NCBI GenBank assembly: GCA_030442035.1
Contig: JAUJEA010000004.1
Location: 620,001-684,000 of the forward strand
Length of the DNA: 64,000 bases
Reading direction: 5' to 3'
DNA from: Splendidivirga corallicola
GTDB lineage: Bacteria; Bacteroidota; Bacteroidia; Cytophagales; Cyclobacteriaceae
Shown here: positions 47,929 through 56,308 of the stretch, piece after piece
Numbering within the stretch: position 1 is the stretch's first letter
How the letters are laid out: the number at the start of each line of letters is the position of its first letter
Made by a program: the position numbers and the translations under genes
Notes under the pieces: generated by a model
Told to the model about the DNA's origin: nothing
What the model saw: the letters and a program-made list of their open reading frames with translations, nothing else
Databases searched by the model: none

Positions 47929-48660
47929 ATGAATTATAGCAGTCAGAAAATCAACGGCATTCATTTCTTAGCAGGAAACTGGCCACTCAAAGCTTCTCTA
48001 CCTACATTGCTTTTCGTACATGGTGGTGGTATTACCGGTATCATGTGGGAGAGACAAGTGCAAGAACTACGTGAAGTGTGTAATACTATGGCGGTTGATT
48101 TGCCAGGACATGGTGGGAGTGAGGGTAATGGTTTTAATAGTGTAGATGATTATGCTATTGCTTTAAATAAACTGGTAAAAAATATTGATAATCAGAATTT
48201 TATATTATGTGGCCATAGTTTCGGAGGAGCCATTGTACAACAAATGATCCTCAACGAACCTGACGACTTCAAGGCCTGTATTTTGATCAGTACCGGTGCC
48301 ATGCTGAAAATGGATGCCAAGCATTTTGGTGGTGTAAGAGAAGCTTACCAGGAAAGTCAAAATGAATTGAATACACTGTTTCCCGATGTATCATTAAGCA
48401 CACGTGTTCTGATGGGCGATTTCTTTGCTTACAACAAATACAACAGGGAAGAAGAGATAAAAAGTTTAAGCTTACCCACACTGGTCATGGTAGGCGCCGA
48501 TGACATCATCACCCCACCAGCCCAAAGCCAGGATCTCCATGAAAGAATCCAGGGCTCCGAATACAAGATCATTGCAGATGCAGGGCATAATATCAATTTA
48601 CATCAACCAGCAGCGATTGAGCTTGAAATTAAAGAATTTATTGAGCGAGTGGTGGGTTAA
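47929..48660 (+). CDS. Alpha/beta hydrolase
   Basis: 243 residues from the ATG at 47929; a TTG at 47923 is in frame but lies inside the terminator's T tract. The oxyanion stretch is FVHGGGITGIMW; the nucleophile elbow is GHSFGG with Ser97; the acid is probably Asp in 'MVGADDIITPP'; the catalytic His is in 'DAGHNINLHQP'. All three catalytic residues are present, so it is an active esterase/lipase- or haloalkane-type hydrolase, with no clear substrate. No signal peptide, so cytoplasmic. No leader remains between the upstream terminator and the ATG. Confidence 0.9.
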   Translation: MNYSSQKINGIHFLAGNWPLKASLPTLLFVHGGGITGIMWERQVQELREVCNTMAVDLPGHGGSEGNGFNSVDDYAIALNKLVKNIDNQNFILCGHSFGGAIVQQMILNEPDDFKACILISTGAMLKMDAKHFGGVREAYQESQNELNTLFPDVSLSTRVLMGDFFAYNKYNREEEIKSLSLPTLVMVGADDIITPPAQSQDLHERIQGSEYKIIADAGHNINLHQPAAIELEIKEFIERVVG

Positions 48661-48663
48661 TTA

Positions 48664-48775
48664 CAAATGAACAATTACGAATTACGATATTCAACAAACA
48701 TCATCGTAATTCGTAATTTTAAAACTCGTAATTAACTAAAAACCCAACACTCAAAACTAAAAACTAACATTTACG
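48664..48775. repeat. Phrase repeats and inverted repeat
   Basis: Arms 48673-48688 and 48703-48718 are exactly complementary over 16 bp ('aattacgaattacgat' and its reverse) with a 14-nt loop, then T's, so it may also act as a terminator of the hydrolase gene. Downstream are 'aaaactcgtaattaac', 'aacccaacactcaaaactaaaaac' type phrases shared with 3630 and 35500. Confidence 0.6.
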
Positions 48776-48847
48776 AGTTATTTCTTACCAGCACCTCACC
48801 ACATCCGTCGTATCCATTTCACTTTTCTTCCGTAAGAAGAAAAAAGA

Positions 48848-50098
48848 ATGATCGACAAATTGACCAGTAGCAAAAAAAGCAATTACCTCATCATAGCCGC
48901 ATTATGGCTATTGATGTTTTCATCAAGCAGCCAGTTTTTCATTATTGCACCGATTCTTCCGGAATTAAGCACACAATTGAATATCCCAGAGCAACTAGGA
49001 GGGACTTTGGTTTCTGCCTATGCCATCAATTTGGCGGTATTTGCTTTGTTTGCCGGACTCATATCCGACAGAAAGGGAAGAAGGAAGATATTGTTGCTAG
49101 GTAGTGGAACGATGACACTTTCTTTAGCGCTCCATAGCGTAGCATTTGATTATTGGTCCATGGTTTTTGTACGATCTCTGACCGGTATTTCAGGCGGTTT
49201 GTTGACAGGTTCCTGTATAGCTTACGTCAGTGATTATTTCCCGAGAAATAAAAGGGGATGGGCCAATGGCATGATTGCTACCGGAAGTGCGGTAGGACAG
49301 ATCCTGGGCATCCCTGCAGGAACACTCATGGCTCAGAATTACGGTTTTTACACACCATTCATGCTTTTCGCAGCGACTATGGCCATTTCCTTTGTGATGA
49401 TCTATTTCTTTGTCCATGAGCCAAAAACCTATCATAAACGAGAGAAATTAAAGATCAAAACCTTTTTCAATGAATACCGCAAGGTCGCGCGTAAGCTCAA
49501 CTTCAAGATCATTGCCGGTGCTTACTTTATGATGTTCCTGAGCATTACGGTTTTCATTGTGTATTATCCCACATTTTTAATCAATCAATGTCAGTTCAAC
49601 AGCAATAGCATTGCCATGTTGTTCTTACTGGGAGGGATCGCTACGGTAGTTTCGGGACCATTATCCGGTAAAATATCCGACATCATTGACAGGAAATACA
49701 CCTTGTTGTTTTCCAACGCCATTTTAGCATTGCTGATGCTATTACCGGTTTTTGATCAATTCAGAGGCTTCAGCCTGACCTACATGTTTTTTATGATGCT
49801 GATGTTCTTCGTAAGCGCTCGTATGGTGCCATTCCAGTCCATGGCTTCTGAAATCGTCAGTAATCACTCCAGGGGTAAGTTCTTATGTCTGAGCATAGCG
49901 GTTGGACAAGGTGGTATGGCTTTAGGTGCTGGCTTATCAGGTTTTTTATTTTCATCTTATGGATTTTGGGCCAACAGCCTCGTTGCCTTCATAGCTTGTG
50001 CCTTGATGGGACTTATCATACTGCTGGTACCCAGCACAGGCCGGATCAGATCTAAATTACTTTTGGATAAAGTAATGGTTTGGTTTGGAGGGAACTAG
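48848..50098 (+). CDS. Major facilitator superfamily transporter
   Basis: 416 residues with about 12 hydrophobic segments. The MFS motif A is 'GLISDRKGRRKILLLGSG', between helices 2 and 3; a second weaker copy appears as 'GKISDIIDRKYTLLFSNA' between helices 8 and 9. 'RSLTGISGGLLTGSCIAYVSDYFPRNKRGWANGMIATGSAVGQILGIPAGTLMAQ' is typical of the drug/H+ antiporter group. The substrate cannot be told from sequence. It is transcribed alone after a low-complexity gap. Confidence 0.9.
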   Translation: MIDKLTSSKKSNYLIIAALWLLMFSSSSQFFIIAPILPELSTQLNIPEQLGGTLVSAYAINLAVFALFAGLISDRKGRRKILLLGSGTMTLSLALHSVAFDYWSMVFVRSLTGISGGLLTGSCIAYVSDYFPRNKRGWANGMIATGSAVGQILGIPAGTLMAQNYGFYTPFMLFAATMAISFVMIYFFVHEPKTYHKREKLKIKTFFNEYRKVARKLNFKIIAGAYFMMFLSITVFIVYYPTFLINQCQFNSNSIAMLFLLGGIATVVSGPLSGKISDIIDRKYTLLFSNAILALLMLLPVFDQFRGFSLTYMFFMMLMFFVSARMVPFQSMASEIVSNHSRGKFLCLSIAVGQGGMALGAGLSGFLFSSYGFWANSLVAFIACALMGLIILLVPSTGRIRSKLLLDKVMVWFGGN

Positions 50099-50465
50099 TC
50101 TTAGTTTTTAATCAGAATAATGCTTAAAGGAGAGGGGGTTTAGAATTAAAGATTGGTCTTTGAAATTTTTTATTTAACATAATAAAAATTATATAACAAA
50201 ATTGTATAGATTTGCCTCTGAGCGCATACGAGTTCCAGGCCAGCCCTATGACTTTCGATTGACGTAGGATGCCTCTATTGTGTTATATAATTAGTCATTA
50301 TCATATTTCCTGGCCCACGCTCAAAGAGTTTTCTCCCACCGCACACACAATAGATTTGCCAGAATTCTCAAATATTGAATTCTCAGCGATTAGGAATCGC
50401 CTGTCAAAACACTTGTGTTTTCCCGACCCTCGGTATCGAAGATCGTTCAGCTCACAACTTGGTTA
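50099..50465. other. Non-coding left flank of the accessory island
   Basis: About 370 bp with no convincing gene. It contains TTATATAAC (50189-50197) and its inverted copy GTTATATAA (50282-50290), 84 bp apart. The first continues as TTATATAACAAA, found again at 60600-60611. It is probably the edge of the inserted segment. Confidence 0.4.
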
Positions 50466-50696
50466 TTAGTTTTCTCTAGGCCAACTTACACTAGTCAATA
50501 AATTGAGTATTTCAATTCTTAATTTCTCGCTACTTGTTGAAAATGCGGTTTGGGTAACTTCTTTGATGTAATCTTCTGAATTAGACGCGATTCTGGACTT
50601 TGAACGAGGGGTTTTCCATTCACCAATGACTTGGAGTTCCTTTTTGGTCAGATATCTCCTGCTTATGATTTGGTTAGAATTTTGGATGACTTCCAT
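50466..50696 (-). pseudogene. Truncated HhH DNA-glycosylase-like fragment
   Basis: 76 residues. 'RRYLTKKELQVIGEWKTPRSKSRIASNSEDYIKEVTQTAF...SEKLRIEILNLLTSVSWP' matches, from memory, the N-terminal part of a conserved family of about 200 residues related to helix-hairpin-helix DNA glycosylases ('YLTxEELxxIxxWKSPR ... LRIEVLTxLxGVxWP'). The homology stops at Pro73, followed by a random 'REN' and a stop. Nothing like the missing C-terminus follows. It lies 65 bp downstream of the ATPase gene on the same strand, which suggests that the 3' end of the island was cut here. Confidence 0.55.
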
Positions 50697-50761
50697 CTCG
50701 GATCGACCATACGAGTATTTATTGACATACTCCTTAATTTCAGATATTTGAAACCTTTAAT

Positions 50762-52663
50762 CTAAACATTCATTTGGTTCAATTTTGTGGTGAAATCTTG
50801 ACCATCATAATCAAACACATTTGATATATCACCTTGAATAAGTGCTAAACTAAAACGACTACACATCTCCTCATATACTTCTCTGAGATTGTCAAAATTT
50901 TCTTCCTGCGTGGTTATTGTCCCGTTATTATCCACGCTAGAAACTTTACACTTACTAAAAATTGAAATTCTCAAATTTTCATCCTTTTCCTCAATGAGCT
51001 TGATTTCTTCTTTCACTTTCATTCTAACCGAATAATAAGAGCCATCAGGCTTTCTCAATATGAAATTGGTATTCTTATTTGATTTGTGGAACGACCTAGA
51101 GCGCTTGAAATGAGTCAGCAATTCAATAGTGTTCATGAGTTCTTCCAATTCCTTCCTAAAAAAAGGTACATCTACATCATTATGAGCCAAAGGGTTAAGG
51201 ATAGCATCTTTATAAATTTTGATCTTTTCATACTTACTGTAATTCACATTTTCCGCTTTACAGAATGGCCGAAGGCCGAGAATTAGATCGTTAAGTGCGG
51301 CATCAACCAACTTATTTGGATCATCTCTATCTGGCACCTTCCTGAACTTGGAAGGAAGTAATTCTGATAAGATCTTTTCTGTTTCCTTTCTCAAATAAAT
51401 ACCGCATGCTGGATAATCATGCTGTTTGAAATAGTCTGAAGCTATATGTAAGGAAGGTTTTAAAGGTTTGAAGTATGGCTTTGGTTTCGTTGATAATTCA
51501 TCACTGTACATTTCAGTAATTAACCAGTTATTTGATTCCCTTCTCAAATCTATTCGCCTCTTGATTATCTCATAGAATGACCTATCATGCGTCATCATAA
51601 TTAGCTGATAATCTGAAGTATATCTATTGAGAAGAATATCCAAAACCACATCTCTATTGCCCATATCTAGACTCAAAAGCATATCATCAATGACCAAACA
51701 TTTTAAGTCTGCTGCAAAAAGCTTGGTATCCAGTATGGCTAACCGTAATGACATACCAATAGCCGACCATTTCGCTTCATTGAGAAACGTGTGAGGCTTG
51801 TTTATTTTCGGATTTTGAATACCCTCATACTCAATGATCTTAATTCTAATTTCGGGAGGCTTTGGATTAAAATCATTCTCTGAAATACTGAAATCGAACC
51901 TAGTATAATCAAACTTTAACTTCAGATCATAGCCAAAATCAGTATTAATCGTATTATTGGCTATATTCATTATTGTTTCCAAAAATGATTTTAGCCAATC
52001 GCTCCAAGTTTTTACTCGTCTTTTAAATGTGAGATAATCACTGTAATGAGCCTTTTCACCTGGGTTGGTATGAGTTCTTAAAGAAGGAACAGGATAAACA
52101 TCATCTCCATGGATATTTCTGTATTTACCTGGCCCTTGAATTAATTTATTGTATTCATCAAGGCACGGATTACTGCCTCTTTTTACATAAGGAAGGACTT
52201 CTTCCAAGAACCAATGAAACAGGTCGTTATCCTTGGAATGCTTGAGGTTATGAAGTTGAAAAAGTACTCGGTAGTTGATGAAATCAGAGGCCATATTGCT
52301 TTCCTGAACATCGGAATTCCCTCTGATACGCAAGTCTCTTTTCTTTCTTGAAACTTTATAGACTTTCTTAGTGCCATTATCATCTTTTAGTACAGCCTTG
52401 ATGTGGCTGTTATTTCGACCAATTGCATGAATGTTTACCAGACTGTCTTTTCCAGTCTTTTTGAAGTACTTACGAACCTGATCATCATCGTCTTTCAAAC
52501 TGCACTCAAGCAGTGTATATAACGCCCAGAAGATAGTGGACTTACCACTTCCATTTTCACCATAAATCAGCACATGGTTTCCTTTGATTTTCAATAATGG
52601 ACTGTTCGGGTCTACTTCAGGAAAGAACTTGAAATCGTTGATATGTAATTCGTGCAGTTTCAT
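50762..52663 (-). CDS. SMC/RecF-like AAA ATPase of the defence-like operon
   Basis: 633 residues. It begins 'MKLHELHINDFKFF', the usual start of RecF/SMC-like ATPases. Walker A is GENGSGKST (35-43). Around residue 320, 'LKCLVIDDMLLSLDMGNRDVVLDILL' is a Walker B/D-loop block, followed by 'QLIMMTHDRSFYEII' (H-loop). There is no long coiled coil. The last 220 residues are helical and carry 'IYLRKETEKIL' and 'YKDAILNPLAHND', which resembles a HEPN-like or DUF4145-like R...H pattern, then a beta-rich tail. It starts 4 bp before the end of the methyltransferase gene (ATGA overlap), so it is the fourth gene of the operon. Role inferred: sensing or powering restriction. Confidence 0.78.
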   Translation of the reverse strand: MKLHELHINDFKFFPEVDPNSPLLKIKGNHVLIYGENGSGKSTIFWALYTLLECSLKDDDDQVRKYFKKTGKDSLVNIHAIGRNNSHIKAVLKDDNGTKKVYKVSRKKRDLRIRGNSDVQESNMASDFINYRVLFQLHNLKHSKDNDLFHWFLEEVLPYVKRGSNPCLDEYNKLIQGPGKYRNIHGDDVYPVPSLRTHTNPGEKAHYSDYLTFKRRVKTWSDWLKSFLETIMNIANNTINTDFGYDLKLKFDYTRFDFSISENDFNPKPPEIRIKIIEYEGIQNPKINKPHTFLNEAKWSAIGMSLRLAILDTKLFAADLKCLVIDDMLLSLDMGNRDVVLDILLNRYTSDYQLIMMTHDRSFYEIIKRRIDLRRESNNWLITEMYSDELSTKPKPYFKPLKPSLHIASDYFKQHDYPACGIYLRKETEKILSELLPSKFRKVPDRDDPNKLVDAALNDLILGLRPFCKAENVNYSKYEKIKIYKDAILNPLAHNDVDVPFFRKELEELMNTIELLTHFKRSRSFHKSNKNTNFILRKPDGSYYSVRMKVKEEIKLIEEKDENLRISIFSKCKVSSVDNNGTITTQEENFDNLREVYEEMCSRFSLALIQGDISNVFDYDGQDFTTKLNQMNV

Positions 52664-55600
52664 TGAATTAAAGTATCGTTTATTCGCTTGATGATGTCCG
52701 GACTTCTGGTGAACGAAAGCAATATCCGATTTCGAATCTCATTATTCTTTTCGATTAGCTCGTAGTAGCCTTTCTGAACTAAGGTCTTTTTATCGTTTTC
52801 GCTTTTGGCTTCATTGATATCGGGGAAATTGATGAATTTCAAGACATCAATCTTCTGCTCCCTCATGTGCTCTTCAAAGTAGAGCTCATATGCCATTTGA
52901 TCTACAACGTCTTCAAACTGCTTGGAAACTGTTTTATTGGAGATGTATTCAAAAATGGACTCTCTTTGGCCTTTTACGAACAAAATGTAGTCAACCAATA
53001 CATTGAATTTGGCTTCTGTTTCTGCATCTGGATAATGAACTAAGAGTGGTTCTAATGCCTGAACACTGATGATCGGGTCTCCAGTACCAGTTTGTGGAGA
53101 TGTCTTAAACAACTGATAAAGACCAACTTTTGAATTCAATACTGCTGTTAAATACTTGATCTTCTCTCCTGTCGCAATACAGGTACTGTCCAAGCAATAC
53201 ATTTCTTTGTCTGAATAAGCAAATCGCATTATTGAACCAATGCGTTTCCATATCACTTTTTCCTTTTTGAACTCTTCCAGATAAGCACAGTTTCTCAAAT
53301 TAGTCCAGTGCCAACCTTGATCTGCTCTTGTAGAAATGAGTTTTGTTTTGGGATCTATTTTCTTTTTCTCTACTAGTTTATTTTCTAAACTTATTAAGTA
53401 ATTCCATATGCTTGGATATTCGTTTTTGACATCAATAGGCTTAATTCTTTTACCATTTTGGTCTTTGTATCCATTATGTGAGTTGATTAAGTAATCTCCA
53501 TTCCACTCAACATGAAATCTTTCAATTTCTCTTCCTTTAAGAATTGGCTTGATAATATTCTCAGCAACATGGTCTTCTTTGATAAGTTCCTCTTTCAGTT
53601 CTTCCTTTATAATAAATGCATCATTGAATGCAGTTTTAATACCAAAATTGACTTTTATTTCCCATTCTTTTAATTGTTGTCCATGCTTTTGAAATTGGTC
53701 TTGGACCCAGAGTTCTTGTTCATCTAAGACCAACCAATATTCATCAGTGAGGTCTTTCATTGGAATTAAATCATCTTCTCTCAAGGATCTAAGATTCTCT
53801 CTCTTGGTGATGGCAGTACCCTTGACATTCCGTTCAAATGAATCAAGTTTTCCCATATAGACGTTTGTTTCAACTGTTGCACTATGAAAAATTCCTGGAC
53901 CCAGATTGATCACCTTTTTAGAATTTACCTCGGTGAAGAAGTTTCTCAAAGCACTACCATATCCACCCCTCATCCATTTATTAGACGTTATATAGGTCAA
54001 TACTCCATGTTCCCTAAGTAGATTAAATCCTTGCTCGTAGAAAAGGCAATAAATATCACCTGTGCGTAGGTATGTTTTGTATTTCGTTTCCTCTAGCGCT
54101 TTCTTTTCATCTTCAGTCATTTTCTGAATTTGGATATATGGAGGATTCCCGATCATTACATCAAAACCTCCTTGCTCAAATACATCCATAAAATACAAGT
54201 GCCACAAAAAGTAGGGTCTTTCGTCTATTTCTTCAAACTTTAATAGGTTTTGCCTTGCTTGGATTTTCTGCTCAATTTGCTCCTTTCTTTTGGCTATTTC
54301 TTTGGCCTCTTTACTCTTTGTTAGATAGTTCTGCTTTTGTGTTTCACTAGCTAAGTTTTCAAGCTTCTCATTCAGCTTCTTTTCATAAGTAGCTATTTCA
54401 ATCAATAGTCGATTTTCAAATCCTTCCAATGATTTATCAATGTGATCGATTACGATTCGATCGATGGCTTTGTGAATCCTGACCTTTTCAGCTTTGTCTT
54501 CTATTTTGAAATAGTCATTGATCAATTCTTTGATGCTTGCCCTGATTTCTTCACTGAACCCATAACCCAACTGTGGGTCTTCCACCTGATTGGTGTACAT
54601 GTTGATTTGAGGATTCACAATTCGCATACTATGCTCCTCCAACATGGCCACTTTTCCTAAATCGATTCCCTCATACTTCTCAAGCAAGCTATTTCCTTGC
54701 ATTATTTTGTAATCAAGGTTTGGCAATGGGTGCGGATTGACTTCTTCTACAACCAGTGCCAGCCAAAACCTAAGCTGTGCGATATCTACTGCACCTTTTT
54801 CAAGATCTACACCATAAATGGAGTTCTGAATGATCGATTTCTTGACTTCCGCTGGATTAAACTGCTCATTTGTCTTTAAGTAGGGATAAATGAAACGCAT
54901 GGCTTCAAATATCTCTTGAAGCATTCCGATAGGAAATGCACCAGACCCAATAGCAGGATCACATACTTTTATAGCTGATAATTTTTCATCCAGTAACTTG
55001 GCATTATCCCGCTGTGAAAAGTAGTCTGCAACCCGATGAAAGCGAATAAACTCTTCGACAGCTTCTTTTTCAGAGAATGTATTCCCAAGGTATTCAATCA
55101 AACTTTCCTTGCACATGTATTGCACAATCTCCTTCGGAGTATAGAAAGCTCCCTTTTCTCTGTTTTCCTCCAGCAGGTTTTCAAAAATATGCCCCAGCAT
55201 TTCTGGGTCAATTCCTACCTCATGATCATCGGGACTATTCTCGTCAATGGTGAAGTTGTATTGTTCAAAGAAGTCCAGTAATTCTCGAAAGAAACCACCA
55301 GGAAAGTCGGTTGTGGTTAACTCATTGTTTTTCTCTGGATCGAAAAGGCCTCCATTAAGGTATGGAACCCGTGATCCGTTGAGTTTACCATTCAATCCAG
55401 GGATATGAAATTCATCATTTGGTCTTTTCGTGTTGAGTGTTTCGAAAAATAGCTTTGATAAGCACTTGCTATAGAATTGATCTTTTCGCTCATAATCATC
55501 AAAGAGCAATTGCATAAACCGTGGCTCTCCTCCCTCCCATGATTTTGAGTTTTTCGGACAACCCATCCAACCTTTTTTCTGAAGAAAATGCAGGAAAACG

Positions 55601-56307
55601 ATTCGGCCTAACAATTTTTTGACAAAATCCCGAATCGGTTTTTGTTGGTCTTCAACTTCTTCTTTCGACTGATCAACCAATAAATTCTTATGCTCTGATT
55701 CTGTGAGAAATGTCCAAAACTTCTCATAGTGGTACTTATAGTTCTTAAAGAATTCTTTGTTGAGAGCTTCCACGGAGAAAGCTTCTCTCAGTTCATCAAT
55801 CCCAACTTCACCTCGCTCTCGTTTACCCATGAGTACCAAAAACCTTTTGGCTGCAGTTGTGCACGCTTCTTTTGGCCCTAAAATGTAAGTAAACCTTTTT
55901 GGCTTGGTTTCGCCCTTGACCAGCTCACCAGTTTCAAAATCCAATGAAGACCACTTGGCAATAAATGAGAACCTGTAGTCTTTCTGTTTCTTATTATGGA
56001 AAAAAACCAGTGCGCCATGAGTTATATTTTGATCAATGTACTTAGCTGCAATTTCCCTTAGTCCCTGACGGTTTCTTACAATATTGATGGAGTCATTTAC
56101 TTCAACCTCAAAAATCGACAATGCCTTTCCATCGTCAAGTTTGATCAAACCACTTTGTTGGCCTGCAACCACTCTTTCATTATCCTCAAAAAGCGATTCA
56201 GGTTTATTGAACAATTCAACCTTTTTGAAAAGTAATCTGAATAGCTCTTTCCAATGATCCAGAGCGTATTCTCTTTGTAGTATTTCTTTAAGTTGTTTTT
56301 CTCTCAT
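52660..56307 (-). CDS. Eco57I-type N6-adenine DNA methyltransferase
   Basis: 1215 residues. SAM motif I is CDPAIGSGAF (449-458); the catalytic motif IV is NPPY (721-724); 'GIDPEMLGHIFENLLEENREKGAFYTPKEIVQYM' (365-398) is the YTP block typical of Eco57I/PglX-like enzymes. The C-terminal third ('YRTGDIYCLFYEQGFNLLREHGVLTYITSNKWMRGGYG', 'YLTAVLNSKVGLYQLFK', 'LEPLLVHYP') contains target-recognition-like segments. The N-terminal 200 residues include 'KALSIFEVEVNDSINIVRNRQGLREIA', which recalls the nuclease-like domain of type IIG enzymes but without a clear D...ExK. It would methylate host DNA to mark self. It follows the helicase gene with 1 nt between and overlaps the ATPase gene. Confidence 0.85.
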   Translation of the reverse strand: MREKQLKEILQREYALDHWKELFRLLFKKVELFNKPESLFEDNERVVAGQQSGLIKLDDGKALSIFEVEVNDSINIVRNRQGLREIAAKYIDQNITHGALVFFHNKKQKDYRFSFIAKWSSLDFETGELVKGETKPKRFTYILGPKEACTTAAKRFLVLMGKRERGEVGIDELREAFSVEALNKEFFKNYKYHYEKFWTFLTESEHKNLLVDQSKEEVEDQQKPIRDFVKKLLGRIVFLHFLQKKGWMGCPKNSKSWEGGEPRFMQLLFDDYERKDQFYSKCLSKLFFETLNTKRPNDEFHIPGLNGKLNGSRVPYLNGGLFDPEKNNELTTTDFPGGFFRELLDFFEQYNFTIDENSPDDHEVGIDPEMLGHIFENLLEENREKGAFYTPKEIVQYMCKESLIEYLGNTFSEKEAVEEFIRFHRVADYFSQRDNAKLLDEKLSAIKVCDPAIGSGAFPIGMLQEIFEAMRFIYPYLKTNEQFNPAEVKKSIIQNSIYGVDLEKGAVDIAQLRFWLALVVEEVNPHPLPNLDYKIMQGNSLLEKYEGIDLGKVAMLEEHSMRIVNPQINMYTNQVEDPQLGYGFSEEIRASIKELINDYFKIEDKAEKVRIHKAIDRIVIDHIDKSLEGFENRLLIEIATYEKKLNEKLENLASETQKQNYLTKSKEAKEIAKRKEQIEQKIQARQNLLKFEEIDERPYFLWHLYFMDVFEQGGFDVMIGNPPYIQIQKMTEDEKKALEETKYKTYLRTGDIYCLFYEQGFNLLREHGVLTYITSNKWMRGGYGSALRNFFTEVNSKKVINLGPGIFHSATVETNVYMGKLDSFERNVKGTAITKRENLRSLREDDLIPMKDLTDEYWLVLDEQELWVQDQFQKHGQQLKEWEIKVNFGIKTAFNDAFIIKEELKEELIKEDHVAENIIKPILKGREIERFHVEWNGDYLINSHNGYKDQNGKRIKPIDVKNEYPSIWNYLISLENKLVEKKKIDPKTKLISTRADQGWHWTNLRNCAYLEEFKKEKVIWKRIGSIMRFAYSDKEMYCLDSTCIATGEKIKYLTAVLNSKVGLYQLFKTSPQTGTGDPIISVQALEPLLVHYPDAETEAKFNVLVDYILFVKGQRESIFEYISNKTVSKQFEDVVDQMAYELYFEEHMREQKIDVLKFINFPDINEAKSENDKKTLVQKGYYELIEKNNEIRNRILLSFTRSPDIIKRINDTLIQ

Positions 56308-56308
56308 C

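Noticed and set aside
50269..50469. 66-codon plus-strand frame at the island edge
   Set aside because: No protein-like pattern; lies in the non-coding left flank.
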